64,000 nucleotides of DNA from Sporopachydermia quercuum (GCA_001599295.1 BCGN01000006.1:310001-374000); one strand, 5' to 3'. Shown: positions 1 through 11,147, numbered from the stretch's first letter. The notes: generated from the sequence alone by a model not told the origin. A program made the numbers and translations.

Positions 1-1533
1 TGTATTACAAAACACGAAAGAATAAATAACGAATTAATGAGATGATTCCACACTACTAGTATCTACCATCTGTGGGTAGAGATTTTGAGTAAAATGGTGA
101 AGATATCTATTATTTTACCACTCCACCAGTTTCCATAATACTTCATCGTATTCAAATAGCTTCGGTTTCTCCTTTTTTGTCCCAGTTTCCATATGAATAG
201 TGGTAAAACATGTTTCTCATCTAATATCATTAACATTTGCCTTACTGTTTCTATCACTGTTTTTCATTCACCTTCGGAAATTTCTATACTCTCTCCACCT
301 TGCTTTAATGTGCGCCCAACCATGGCTCCATCCCGGATACTCTCGCGCCTATAATTTCCATTTCTAGTTCTCATCCCGGTTCGGGCCGGTTGAGCTCATA
401 TCTTAAGAATTGCATGTGAAGGATAATAAAATTAATATGATATCCATTTGGTGTCTGGATGCAGATAGGCCAATTTAACTTTAAGCTTTAAGGTTTCTGC
501 TGCTTGGGACAACACTAGCATTTGCATGTGAAAACTGAATTATGTTAAAACCAGAGAAAACCAGGGAAGTAATGTAATGTCAAAATTAATTAAGAATATT
601 TCGACGTTGATGTTTCAGTAGTATTAAGAAGATGAAACATATTATAATGTGAGTTGATTAGTGAGGTAATGAAAACGGGCTACGTAATAGTTCTGTTGAT
701 TTCTAATAGTGTCAGAAAATTCAAATGAAGATTGAATTACACGTAGTACCATTGATTGATAAAGAACTTTCTACTTTGGTTGCGTCTTCAATATTTATGA
801 TTCCTTTGATCCGCTTAATTAAGCGGAAAGGTATGAAGCATTGTTATCGAAAGAATTATGGCTAGTAAGTACGTATGTTGTTTTAATTCTCTGAAGAGAA
901 GTTAATTGTCAAACCATTAATCACATCCGTAAAAGGAAGTGAAAAGAGAAGATAATTGAAAGGAGCAATACCTTTTTTACTTTTCGGATGATTTTTTTTC
1001 CAGACTTCTTCCTATTCTTCTAACTTGATTATTTCCGTTCAAGATTAGCTACAAGATCTTTCTATTCGTGGATTATCTGTCTTTTCACAATTGTTGGCAA
1101 TGAATAGATGGACTTTGGTTAGTAGATCCAATAAAAATAAGAGAGATCATTTCAAGGTTGAATAGGCATCTTAGATAAGGTTTAGTTAAAGTTTGAGAGG
1201 CCAAAAAGTAAGTAGTAATTTCAAGCATGTGATTATCATTGATATTTGTTCATCAACAAGTTTGAATGATTAATTTCTTTTGGGAATATTATATAAATAG
1301 AAAGGATTCTTCAAACTGTTGTTATTTATTCTGTGTTTCTATGTCTGGTATATTGTGATAGGAATGAACGCAAGGGAGAATTAGCATTAAGTCCTTAAAA
1401 AGTTCTGAGCAAGTAGCCGTGGAATAAAGCAGACTGTATATTGGCGTTTTGAATTTTTTCCTTTAGACAACATTTTAATAGTGTAAAGAACAAAGAACCG
1501 GAAAAGCATAGATAGCTGTTGATCGTCGCTACA
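1..1533. other. intergenic / PLN1 upstream region
   Basis: I see no convincing gene here. Open frames are short and lack any family signature. The right part carries a TATA-like box before the perilipin gene. A short GC-richer patch with repeated CCGG/CCCGG words lies around 325-395, but it does not fold as a tRNA. Confidence 0.6.
1292..1299 (+). promoter_or_regulatory. TATA-like box of PLN1
   Basis: TATAAATA matches the yeast TATAWAWR consensus. It lies about 235 bases before the start codon at 1534, a normal distance for a yeast TATA element. Function is inferred from position only. Confidence 0.45.
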
Positions 1534-2358
1534 ATGGTATCACTTACATTGAAACATTTATATGAATATCCTGTGGTATCCAGGCCAATTGAATATGTAA
1601 AAACGTTTAGTCTTGCTAATAAGGTTATCAGCAAAGTAAATGAAGCATATATCTTGGTGAACTCAAAATATGTTCCTGAGCAAGTGAAAACACTTTTGGC
1701 AAAAGCTGATAATGTTGGGGACGCAGTTTTGACTAGAATTGATTATAGAATTCCACAAATTGAGTCCTATGTGAAGTATCCTCTTCAATATTCCTATAAT
1801 AAGTTTAACAGTACTTTATTGCATCCTTTCAATGACTATCTTGAAGGGTCGTTGAAAAGACTCAATTTGGTCGATGAAACCGTGAATGGTGATACTACAG
1901 TTGATGAAGTTGTTAGATTCAAGTATTTGATTGGAAACTCTTTTGAGAAAGCTAAACCAATTGTGAGCTCTTCTTCTAAAAACGCTAAAAAGCACGTTGA
2001 AACAGTCTTTGATGAAAACAAGAAGAAGGCGGAAGAAACAAACAAGAAGATTGTAATTCCATCCGAAAGTATTACCAAGAATGAAAAACTTAACGAAACC
2101 TTCAAGCAATTGGAATCAAGATCTAATTCCGCTATGAACCTTGCAGTGGCTGGTTATAAAACAACAAAACAATTGTCTTCTGAACTCGTGGAAAAATTGA
2201 CTACTTCAGCTGGCAATGGTGTTTCTAAGAAGGAACCTGCACAANTTGAAAAGATAGATCTTAATGGTACTAGAATAACATCTGATGTGGCTTCAATCTC
2301 TTCAACATCTGAACCAACTGTTGAAACAGCCAAAGTGACTGTTTCAGCAAACGCTTGA
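1534..2358 (+). CDS. PLN1: Perilipin-like lipid-droplet protein (Pln1/Pet10 type)
   Basis: The product is 274 residues when started at the first ATG, 1534; the open frame continues five codons further up, but only with a TTG. The N-terminal half resembles fungal perilipins of the MPL1/CAP20/Pet10 group: a Y-x-P-V-V motif near residue 10, then AKADNVGDAVL around residues 55-65 and a following D-x-R-I-P-Q-I-x-S-Y stretch. Fungal perilipins coat lipid droplets through amphipathic helices and stabilise them. The C-terminal third is Lys/Glu- and Ser-rich and probably disordered. Length is close to the 283 residues of S. cerevisiae Pet10. There are no membrane spans. One N falls in codon position 2245. 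Identity rests on recalled family motifs, not on an alignment. Confidence 0.72.
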   Translation: MVSLTLKHLYEYPVVSRPIEYVKTFSLANKVISKVNEAYILVNSKYVPEQVKTLLAKADNVGDAVLTRIDYRIPQIESYVKYPLQYSYNKFNSTLLHPFNDYLEGSLKRLNLVDETVNGDTTVDEVVRFKYLIGNSFEKAKPIVSSSSKNAKKHVETVFDENKKKAEETNKKIVIPSESITKNEKLNETFKQLESRSNSAMNLAVAGYKTTKQLSSELVEKLTTSAGNGVSKKEPAQXEKIDLNGTRITSDVASISSTSEPTVETAKVTVSANA

Positions 2359-4009
2359 TCTTTGTCTTCTTCCGCCTTTCTCATCCAATATGGTCGACCG
2401 ACGTTATCAATTTTAATGGAAACCTTGCATGGTTTGATTGGATGTCGATCTCTATTAATGAGGTAATTTTTTGACAAGTTTTCGCACATAATTCTGTAGA
2501 TAACAGATAAATCGGTTTAGCCGTGGTTCATACTTGTGGAAGTACTTTAGTGAAATTTTAGATAAATGTATTAACTACCATAAATATACAAACAATGATT
2601 ACTAATTATAGGCTTCGCTTTCAAGAACATGATTCTCCGTCTAGGTTGAAGTTCTTTGAGTCCAATCTATATTGACAATCTGATGAAAGCCCGTATATAC
2701 AATGAAACGTATCTTTTCGTATTCTTTCCTCATACCCACTCTAGAATTCAATAATTAACTTTGATGGTTATTCCATTTTTTTCTGGTTATATTTCTCATA
2801 ACGGAAGAATGATTTTCGTTAGTAGATTTCATCTATTAACGGAATTTTCTTGGCTAGCAAGATTAGGCAAATCGGGACTGGAATGGGCATATATCCCATT
2901 TATACATCTCCCTCTTCAATCTATAACTTCTATAGCATACTCCATCTTACCTATCTGAACATTTTCTTCCTAAACTAAACTATCAAAAACGCTGGATCTC
3001 TTTATTGTTGTTTATCTAACTGTTCAACTCTTTAGCTATTAATCATATCTTATTCAGAAAGAAAACCCTATTCTGTTGATGAATAAACGACTTTCCGCCA
3101 AATAATTTTTGTACGCTACACTAAAGTTAAAGTTGACATCACTAGAGTTCATAAAAAGTTTATTTATATGGCTGAAGTATAGTTTTCGATTACAAGATTT
3201 TCACATGAAAATGTTTACACAATAGCAGTTGTTGTACTCTGTGATTATATTTATTTAGTTTTGTTGCACTACAAGAAAAATAGTCTTTAGTTAATATAGG
3301 ATGTAAATATATGAATACAGCTTTGGAATAGAAACACCGTAGTTAATTATCTGACGTAGATATGATAAATGAAAGCTCAGATTTTTTATCTGAACTTTCA
3401 TTGTAATTAATTAATCCAAATGGAATTTGTTGGTGATAGAAGATATAACGATCCAATCCATCCCCAATCCATTAGTAGTGTTAATCAGTTGTTATTGTTG
3501 AGAAATGTATTATAATTCTGAAACCGAGCGGATAACAGCTGAAATAGGACAAACATGATCTCCTATCGTAAGAAGTTAGTTATATATTCTTTGGCTGGTT
3601 AGCCAGCAAGCCTATCAGCCGCTCGGAGAGAAACCGGAAACTGGAGAACTGAGGGATGAGAATCAGGTTGTTATATAATAAGTAGTTCATTATATTTCTT
3701 GATTATGTTCGTAGACATGCAAATCAACTTGTTTGTGGGAAATCCATTAGAACAGCATTTAATCAAAGTGCGTATTCAAGCATTGTAGTGATAGCAGCTG
3801 TATTTTATTCATGGAGGCAACCCCTATCTACAGCTCTGTTCCCTTAATATACTGATTCAAATTTAATTCATAAATACTTAACTATGGTAATTACCTTTCA
3901 AAATATAATACAACCTTCAATTTATCATAGAGAAAACACGTGATATAAAAACAATAATGATACATATTACTGAAGACATTTTCCTGACACTGATATCTCC
4001 AGATTATGT
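2359..4009. other. intergenic between PLN1 and the Gcr1-like gene
   Basis: This is 1.65 kb between the 3' ends of two convergent genes, which is long for a yeast. A 64-codon ATG frame at 2764-2958 has no recognisable features and is probably chance. Two CCG-N2-CGG words, CCGAGCGG at 3524-3531 and its reverse complement CCGCTCGG at 3619-3626, flank a small GCTGG-TTAG-CCAGC hairpin near 3592-3605. Confidence 0.5.
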
Positions 4010-5089
4010 CTATTCCATATCTTTCCTAAAACCAGAAGACTTCTTCTTAGGTCGAATGCTTTCCGGAATATGAGTGAATAACCAATAAACCGACTGTTTA
4101 GTACCATCTTCTTTAATTCTTGCTCTTTCTAATTCTTCCACAGCTTCTTGCTGACCAATTGCCCTTTCTTGCATTGATTTTGCAATTGTCCTGATAATCA
4201 ATTTTCGGCGATGATATGACTTTTTAAATTTTCTATTAGGACCTGTTCTCCATTTACAACCATATCGTCTTTCCATCTGTTCTATAGATGGTCTACCATT
4301 GATGCCATGATACCATTCATCGACGACATCTTGAACAGATTTTGAGTGTGAGAATTCAAAGTCAATTACTTCGCCATCATTTGCTCCTTCAGGTTCATCC
4401 TCATCATTACTAGTTAAACCACTAGGACCTGGACCATTGTCACCTTTGACTAATACTTGATTAACCGGTCCGCCTTCATTAGGTCGGATAACATTACCGT
4501 TTCCAACCATACCCATGAAGCCTGCTGCTGCTGCATCTACTTCATTGTTTACGGGTCCTGGGCCATTGTTAACTCGACCACTTGTTCCATCAGGATTGCT
4601 ACCACGAGAAATATATCTGCTCATTATTTGTTCAGTTCTTTGTCGTTGTTGAGTCAATGCTACGGGAACAACTCTATTACCCATGTGATTCTGTACATTA
4701 CCTGATCCCCCATTAGCATCAGTTTCACCATTGCCACCAGGAACGGGCCTTGTGGCTTCTAAATTCAAGTCAGAATAATCCAGATCTATCCCATCGGCAT
4801 CGTTCATTTGATGATCTCTTGCTGCTCTTGTATATGCTTGAGCTCTCAGACCCCGAAGATTGTAGATATATGATTCCCTTGGGTCCAACGTAACAACCCT
4901 ATTATCAACAGTTCGTGTAACTGGGTTGTGGAGTGCTAGTTCCAACTCTTGAATTACATTGGATATAATCAACGGCAATTCTTCACGATTTGGTAAACGC
5001 GTAATATACTGTTTGATGCTATTCAACTCGCTCTCGATCATATCAAGTTTTCCAAGAATGGCTTCGTTGCTCGCATAGTCACTATTCAT
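4010..5089 (-). CDS. Transcription factor with a Gcr1/Msn1/Hot1 C-terminal DNA-binding domain
   Basis: The protein has 359 residues. Residues about 247-305 match the GCR1_C (glycolytic-activator) fold: S-V-x-D-V-V-D-E-W-Y-x-G-I-N-G-R-P-S-I-E, then R-Y-G-x-K-W-R and a very basic K-F-K-K-S-Y-H-R-R-K segment ending in a hydrophobic helix. In S. cerevisiae this domain occurs in Gcr1 (glycolytic genes), Msn1 and Hot1 (osmotic and starch responses). The N-terminus (residues 8-50) is a predicted short coiled coil beginning with I-L-G-K-L-D-M-I-E-S-E-L, like the dimerisation segments of this family. The middle is Asn/Gly/Pro-rich and low complexity. The start ATG at 5089 is clear. It is divergent from the M16 peptidase gene. 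I cannot say which family member it is. Confidence 0.8.
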   Translation of the reverse strand: MNSDYASNEAILGKLDMIESELNSIKQYITRLPNREELPLIISNVIQELELALHNPVTRTVDNRVVTLDPRESYIYNLRGLRAQAYTRAARDHQMNDADGIDLDYSDLNLEATRPVPGGNGETDANGGSGNVQNHMGNRVVPVALTQQRQRTEQIMSRYISRGSNPDGTSGRVNNGPGPVNNEVDAAAAGFMGMVGNGNVIRPNEGGPVNQVLVKGDNGPGPSGLTSNDEDEPEGANDGEVIDFEFSHSKSVQDVVDEWYHGINGRPSIEQMERRYGCKWRTGPNRKFKKSYHRRKLIIRTIAKSMQERAIGQQEAVEELERARIKEDGTKQSVYWLFTHIPESIRPKKKSSGFRKDME

Positions 5090-5779
5090 TTTGCTTCTTC
5101 TCTCTAACTGTCTTTTCCCTCCCTTTATATTCTATTCTTTTTGCTGTTGATTGACTGTTTAATTCTCTTCTTCCTATTTTTGGTCCTCGTTGTTTCTAAC
5201 GCTTTTTGATAATTGCAAATTCTTATCAGATTCTATTTGAATGGTTATCAACAGTAAACACAGTAGAGGGACTCAAAGGTTCTTTGGGAGGGTCCTGAAA
5301 GAAAATGTGATCAGTGACAGTCATGACAACACCCAAAAATCGTTTGTTTTCCTGCTTTTGTTTATTATGTTACATAATCATTTCTTGAACTAAAAATATC
5401 GGAAATAATTTACTAATCTCAGGTGGTGAATTGACAATACAATTTATGATTGATTATATAATCACTTAATGCTGTCCCATTCTTTCATCAAATATTTCAT
5501 AACTGCATTGAATGTTGATAATAAAATCGTCCCTTAGTATAATGAACGATCTACTGTTGAGCTTTATAATTATAGCTGACTCCTTTGACTATTTGACTAG
5601 TATTCTCTATTGAAGTTGATACTGTAGCCAATTTTTCTCTCTTTAGATTATAGAAGGCAGTACAGGCTTCCAAGCATAACATCTCTTAAGAGCTTGTACT
5701 ATTGAGTCATACACCACCAATAGACTGTATTATCACTGCATCTATTTAGAGAATATCAGCATAGTTGATTGTTAAGATT
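5090..5779. other. divergent promoter region
   Basis: This 690-base region is shared by the Gcr1-like gene (leftward) and the M16 peptidase (rightward). It is AT-rich, with pyrimidine-rich DNA near 5100-5190, consistent with a yeast promoter. No gene is seen. Confidence 0.55.
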
Positions 5780-8700
5780 ATGGAAGGAGTATTTGAAAAG
5801 CTGGTTGATTACAAAGTGGAATATGCTCCATCAAGAATAAGTAAATTCCGATCAAAACGAACTGGCTTGCAAGTTGTTCTGATCGACCAAGAATCACCAC
5901 TTGTGAATGGGTATTTCGCTGTATCGACAGAGATTGACAATGATTCCGGCTGCCCTCATACTCTTGAACATCTCATTTTTATGGGATCAAAAAATTATCC
6001 CTATAAAGGTTTACTAGACACTTTAGGAAATAGATGTTACTCTTATACCAATGCTTGGACTGCTACAGATTCGACTGTTTATACTCTTTGCTCTGCAGGT
6101 TGGGATGGTTTCAAAATGCTTTTACCTATTTATCTTGATCATGTTTTAAACCCTTTGATTACTGACGAAGCATGTACTACTGAGGTTTACCATATCGATG
6201 GTAAAGCTAAGGAAAAAGGTGTAGTGTTTTCAGAAATGCTCAATGTTGAGAATCAATCTTACTCTTTACTTTCTTTAAATGCAATGAGGAATATGTACCC
6301 GCCAGAGTCTGGTTATAGCCATGAAACTGGTGGTTTAACTTCAAACTTGCGAAAGCTTTCTAATGACGACATCAGGAAGTTTCATAAACTACGCTATAGG
6401 CCAAATAACCTATGTTTGATTATTACAGGTCATATTAATCAGAAGGAATTCTTCCACCTGATAAATGATTTTGATACAAATCATGCTGATCCATTGAAAG
6501 ACCCTGAAACTTATCCCGCGTACTATTACAGGCCTTTTGTTGATCATAAACCACGAGAAACGGCTCCTGAGAACATTACTATTGAGTCAATTGTTTTCCC
6601 TGATGAAGATGAATCAATGGGTGAAATTCTCATCAATTGGTTTGGTCCAAGCACTTCCGATGTTGTAGGTAACCTTGCTGTAGATATGATTGGAACCTAT
6701 TTAACTGAGTCTTCGCTAGCTTTATTACAAAAGACATTGGTTGAGATAGATGAACCTTTAGCTACTGATGTTGATTACTATACTGATGATTACATTAATA
6801 CTGCTTTGAACTTATACATTTCCGGTGTCCCTACTGAACAACTGGATAAATGTCAAGAGCATATATTTGATATTTTACGTGAGCATGTTAGTACTGAACA
6901 ATTCAATCTAACAAGAATTAGAGAAATATTAGACCAATCGAAAATCAAATTCATCCTATCAACAGAAAAGTCACCAAAGGACTTAGCTANTGTTGCCATC
7001 CTAGATTTTCTTTATGGCTCACCTGATGGAACTGATCTAAGTGCTTGGTCGAGAACACTAGATGAATATGATGAATTGAAGCAATGGTCATATGATCAAT
7101 GGATTGAAGTGCTTGAGAAGTATTTTATCAATAATAAACCTGTGATTGTCAAAGGGTCTCCTTCTAATAAATTCTATAAACTGTTGAAGAAATCAGTGAA
7201 ATCAAGACGTAAAGCCTATAAAGAAAAATATGGGAAAGACGGATTAGAAAAGCTCGCAGAGAAATTACAAGCTGCTGAAGATTTCAATAATAAACCAATT
7301 CCTGATGAGATATTACTTAAATATGAGATGCCAAATCCTAAGGGTATAGATTTCATTAATACTGCTTCAGCAAAATCAGGACTAGCAAGATCTGAAAATG
7401 ATATTGATAAAAGCAGAGGTAATAATGTTAATAGTGCTACTCCAAGCTCTATACAACAATACATTGACAAAGATGAAGAAATACTACTATCTTCATTAGA
7501 AACAGACAAATCGCCTTTATATCTTCATTTTGAACACTTCGAATCAAACTTTGCTGAAATCAGAATTGGGTTCTCTACCGCTACTATCGATCGTTCTCTT
7601 CTTCCCTATGTTACACTTATATTCACTGAGTTATTCAATTTACCCATTAAATTGCCTAATGGTGAATTTATGAATCATGAACAAGTAATCTCTCAACTGA
7701 AAATTGATACTGTCAATAATTCTATCTATTGTGCTTTTCCTAACTCATCTGGAGCATCATTCTCTGAGCTGATCACCATGAAGGTTCAAATAGAGGCAAA
7801 GAACTACTCGAAAGCTATCAGCTGGTTTACTAACTGCATGAAGTATTCTGTGTTTGATAAGAAACGATTGAGAACTGTGATTGAGGTATTCCTGAACAGA
7901 ATCCCAGAAAGAAAGAGAAATGGGAATATGATGATGAAGTCTTTGTTGACTAGAAAGATTATGAATGATGACTCATTGAGCAAGAACAATGACGATTTGT
8001 TTATAAAAGACTTCTTCACTAAGGTTTTAAATAATTATGATGAAATGTACTCAAAAATGGTTGAAGACTTAGAAACTGTTCGTGAGAGGCTATTTGTCTT
8101 GAATAACATGCGTATTGTTGTTTCTGGGAATGTATTTAATATCAATAAGCCAGTGTCATCTTGGGAGTTCTTAGCAAAGGAATATGATACTTCTGCAACC
8201 AAGGATCTGACTGTTTTCCCAAGATCATTCAATAAGATGTCAGAATTAGGAGAAACGTTAAGTAGAGAGGCATTTATTGTTTCTACACCTGGCTCTGAAT
8301 CAGCTTTCATCAATATAGTGACCAAGATACCCCATCATTACAACCATGAAGATATTCCTGCTATAATTCTAACAGCTGAGTATCTTCAATGTGTTGAGGG
8401 TCCATTATGGCGTGGAATTAGAGGGAAGGGGCTTGCTTATGGTGCTAATATGTATGTTAGTATCGAACATGGAATGCTCATTTATAGTGTTTATAGAGCA
8501 GCTGATGCTACATCATCTATAATGGAGGCTAAAAAGATAGTTGATGACTTTTGTTGCGGTGAGAGTAAAGTCGAACATTTATTACTTCAAGGAGCACTCT
8601 CCAGCTATGTGAATTCACTTGCTGAAGCCGAAAGTCATGTATTTGATGCTAGTATGTGTGCTTTTGTAGGTGAAGTCATTAAAGGTGAAAGAGATCGTAA

Positions 8701-9109
8701 AGTGTTTTTGGATAAACTGGGTACTGTTACTACCGATGATGTTGTCAGAATAATGAAGAAATTTGTGCTTGGGTTGTTTAAAGAAGATACAAGTTGTGTA
8801 TTTACAGCATGCCATGGGTCAATGACGGAATCTTTGGTGAAAGGATTAGAAGATTTGAAGTATACAGTTAATATTGAAACATTGGATGGTGATGATGTTG
8901 AAGAANAGGATGAAAAAGGTGAAGAGGAAGAGGAAGAGGAAGGTGATCTTGACAGCGAAAGTGCAAGCGAAAGCGAAAGTGAAAGTGCAAGTGAAAGTGA
9001 AGACTCCAGTAGTGAGGTTTCTGACGATAGCAAAGATAGCGAAGATGATGAAATTGGAGACAGTGAGTTAGAAAACGATTATGTCATTATTAAGAAAGAT
9101 GATCTATAA
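5780..9109 (+). CDS. SDD3: Large M16-family metallopeptidase (Sdd3/YOL098C type)
   Basis: The product is about 1,109 residues when started at ATG 5780; the reading frame extends five codons up from a TTG. Residues 60-64 are H-T-L-E-H, the inverted zinc motif HxxEH of pitrilysin/insulinase proteases. It is followed by I-F-M-G-S and, about 75 residues later, the glutamate-bearing G-V-V-F-S-E-M, which supplies the third zinc ligand. The long sequence, with weakly conserved C-terminal M16 modules, matches the cytosolic YOL098C/Sdd3 family (about 1,040 residues) rather than Ste23 or Axl1. The last 75 residues are an unusual acidic, Ser/Glu-repeat tail (E-S-E-S-E-S-A-S). Single Ns fall at 6990 and 8906. 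The catalytic site looks intact, so activity is likely; substrate unknown. Confidence 0.88.
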   Translation: MEGVFEKLVDYKVEYAPSRISKFRSKRTGLQVVLIDQESPLVNGYFAVSTEIDNDSGCPHTLEHLIFMGSKNYPYKGLLDTLGNRCYSYTNAWTATDSTVYTLCSAGWDGFKMLLPIYLDHVLNPLITDEACTTEVYHIDGKAKEKGVVFSEMLNVENQSYSLLSLNAMRNMYPPESGYSHETGGLTSNLRKLSNDDIRKFHKLRYRPNNLCLIITGHINQKEFFHLINDFDTNHADPLKDPETYPAYYYRPFVDHKPRETAPENITIESIVFPDEDESMGEILINWFGPSTSDVVGNLAVDMIGTYLTESSLALLQKTLVEIDEPLATDVDYYTDDYINTALNLYISGVPTEQLDKCQEHIFDILREHVSTEQFNLTRIREILDQSKIKFILSTEKSPKDLAXVAILDFLYGSPDGTDLSAWSRTLDEYDELKQWSYDQWIEVLEKYFINNKPVIVKGSPSNKFYKLLKKSVKSRRKAYKEKYGKDGLEKLAEKLQAAEDFNNKPIPDEILLKYEMPNPKGIDFINTASAKSGLARSENDIDKSRGNNVNSATPSSIQQYIDKDEEILLSSLETDKSPLYLHFEHFESNFAEIRIGFSTATIDRSLLPYVTLIFTELFNLPIKLPNGEFMNHEQVISQLKIDTVNNSIYCAFPNSSGASFSELITMKVQIEAKNYSKAISWFTNCMKYSVFDKKRLRTVIEVFLNRIPERKRNGNMMMKSLLTRKIMNDDSLSKNNDDLFIKDFFTKVLNNYDEMYSKMVEDLETVRERLFVLNNMRIVVSGNVFNINKPVSSWEFLAKEYDTSATKDLTVFPRSFNKMSELGETLSREAFIVSTPGSESAFINIVTKIPHHYNHEDIPAIILTAEYLQCVEGPLWRGIRGKGLAYGANMYVSIEHGMLIYSVYRAADATSSIMEAKKIVDDFCCGESKVEHLLLQGALSSYVNSLAEAESHVFDASMCAFVGEVIKGERDRKVFLDKLGTVTTDDVVRIMKKFVLGLFKEDTSCVFTACHGSMTESLVKGLEDLKYTVNIETLDGDDVEEXDEKGEEEEEEEGDLDSESASESESESASESEDSSSEVSDDSKDSEDDEIGDSELENDYVIIKKDDL

Positions 9110-9589
9110 TTTTCCATGCAGCAAATCCTTTAATTTCATCTTCTTCTCAATTCAAAATGATGAATATTGATCTTGTTCTAATACTTACATTACTACCATA
9201 ATTATCATTACTCTTATCCTAGCAAATACTATCTATACGTACTAATAGTTTACTCATTTATAACCTACTCTACTCACATATCTACCAATGTACCTTGTAG
9301 AGTATATAAATTCTTGTGCGCGTCTCTTACGTATCTTTTATTTGGCAGATATCAAAGCCATTTTCACTGTTGTTATGTACCAGAGTTATTGCAAAAGATA
9401 TTATATGAGAAATAGACGACAAAGAAGAAAAAAACAGCGTTTTGATTCCCTGAAGTAGAGTAACTTAGAAAACAACAACTCACATAGCTATACTTAAATC
9501 AATCAATTATCAATAAGACCATCATCACTATTCTACTATTAATTTTATTACATCTCTTTTTCACTTATTTACTGTCACTATCCTAGTTA
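9110..9589. other. convergent intergenic region
   Basis: This 480-base stretch lies between two converging genes. It is AT-rich with polypyrimidine runs on the plus strand near 9120-9260 and no coding signature. It presumably holds both 3' UTRs. Confidence 0.5.
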
Positions 9590-10558
9590 TTACTCACTGA
9601 ATGGCTGATATCCTCCAAATAGTGTCCAGAATAAATGCATGCCAATACCAGCAGATAAAGCAGAAGCAACCAAATTAACACCATTATTAGTTAATAAATC
9701 TATATGACCAGATTCCACCTTCACTTCATTTTTCACCAAAGTATCAATTGGCACTTTCAATCTAGCACCACCTTCAGCTTCAACAACAGTTCCTTGTCGT
9801 GTAACTAATGTTTGCTGAAAAGCTGATCCCAAGAATGAGTCAATCATACTACCAAAAACCCCAACAAAACCCATAAGCAAGATGAATCCAATTTTTTCAC
9901 TGATAGAGGTTAAATAGCTTGAAAATGGGTCAAAGAAAATAGCTACTACTCCAATTATACTTCCGCCAACAACAGACATAAATGTACCAAATAATGTTAC
10001 ACCTCCATTGGTCCCTTTGGGACATGGTTTGAAAGAGCCGATTAGGTATGTTGTACCTTTACTTAGTATTCCAAGCTCACTCGCTAAAGTGTCAGCAAGT
10101 ACAGCAGCATATTGAGCAACAATTGCTGCTGGTGCTAAAATAGAATTGGTTATATTTGAAAAATTAGTTATATGGAGAAATAGCAATAGAGTAGCAACGC
10201 CTGCATTACATACAACCTGTGTCGATGTTCGTGNTGCTCTATAATCAGCATCAACTTTGAAATCTGAGTCTAATTGCAATTCAAACAGTTCTTGCACCGG
10301 TATACCAGTTGGTTTCATATCTAAAGATTTCACAACTCTACTTTTCTCTTGTAATTTGAATTTTGAAGCATAACTACCAATAACAAAAAATGTCACCAAC
10401 AATGCTAAGTATAAGCTTGAATCTGGAGCCGCATGAATAAATCCAACTATTATTGCAAAAGCAATCCCTCCAGCAGTTAGAGAATCATCTTTCTTCGCTT
10501 TCAGGGCTAGGAGACCAACTACAGTTAACCTGCAGTAGAAGGCAATTTCATCAAACAT
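9590..10558 (-). CDS. TMEM19/DUF92 integral membrane protein
   Basis: The protein has 322 residues and about six or seven hydrophobic segments. It shows DUF92 (TMEM19) family signatures: D-S-L-T-A-G-G-I near residue 25, A-D-T-L-A-S-E-L-G-I-L-S in the middle, then K-G-T-N-G-G-V-T-L-F-G and G-x-x-G-S-M-I-D-S-F-L-G-S-A-F-Q. The acidic, Gly-rich loops resemble the CTP-dependent lipid kinases of the VTE5/VTE6/dolichol-kinase relatives, so a phospholipid or prenyl-phosphate role is possible but unproven. The ATG at 10558 is preceded in frame by a stop, so the start is secure unless there is an upstream exon. Length matches human TMEM19 (336). One N is at 10234. Confidence 0.85.
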   Translation of the reverse strand: MFDEIAFYCRLTVVGLLALKAKKDDSLTAGGIAFAIIVGFIHAAPDSSLYLALLVTFFVIGSYASKFKLQEKSRVVKSLDMKPTGIPVQELFELQLDSDFKVDADYRAXRTSTQVVCNAGVATLLLFLHITNFSNITNSILAPAAIVAQYAAVLADTLASELGILSKGTTYLIGSFKPCPKGTNGGVTLFGTFMSVVGGSIIGVVAIFFDPFSSYLTSISEKIGFILLMGFVGVFGSMIDSFLGSAFQQTLVTRQGTVVEAEGGARLKVPIDTLVKNEVKVESGHIDLLTNNGVNLVASALSAGIGMHLFWTLFGGYQPFSE

Positions 10559-10631
10559 TATAAGCTGTATGGTTACAATTCACTATATGTTACAATGAGC
10601 ANAATAATGGATGATGCAGTATAACCTGTTG

Positions 10632-10748
10632 ATGAATAATATTGGGAGCAAATCTTCAGCTGTTGGTCCTATGAAGTCTTCCGATGGTATTTCCAATGAT
10701 CTAGCTGAGTGGAATAAATTGCTTGATTCTGAACTAGCCAGTTACTGA
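10632..10748 (+). CDS. possible 38-residue small protein
   Basis: A short frame begins at ATG 10632 and ends at TGA 10748. Its residues are polar and protein-like (G-S-K-S-S-A-V-G-P, then an amphipathic L-A-E-W-N-K-L-L-D-S-E-L). An AATAAAAAATATT-like A-rich signal follows at about 10778. It lies divergent from the DUF92 gene, within its promoter. I do not recognise it; it may also be a terminal exon or chance. Confidence 0.28.
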   Translation: MNNIGSKSSAVGPMKSSDGISNDLAEWNKLLDSELASY

Positions 10749-11147
10749 TTATTCGAGTAATTNATNAAGTAAGGATCAATAAAAAATATTCTGGCTGATT
10801 TCAAGTGTATTATCTCAAGTATTTCAATTATACCAGTTCAATGATCAGTTGGTTGTCAGCTTGTTCTTAATCATAGATATCTTTCTTTTGAATGTTCAGT
10901 TCATATGATGTACCTTAAACCCTATACCATTTATCGTATAGTCATTCTCTAATATATACATTCAACCTTCCAATAAAGGTAAAGACAGCAAAAATTTTAA
11001 TTGTTTGCAAATAATTACCTCTATTTATATAGCAAGCCTTTCATTACAATTCTGCCCTGGTGGCAATAAATTTGTATTAAATCCTGTTTCGTTATCCCGC
11101 CTTCAGTTGTCCTTCATAATGAAGTACTTCTTCCATAGTAAATACTT

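Noticed and set aside
325-395. GC-richer patch considered as a tRNA
   Set aside because: No cloverleaf: the T-arm consensus and acceptor pairing are missing on both strands.
8635-9033. Ser/Leu-rich minus-strand frame
   Set aside because: It is a shadow of the repetitive acidic tail of the M16 peptidase.
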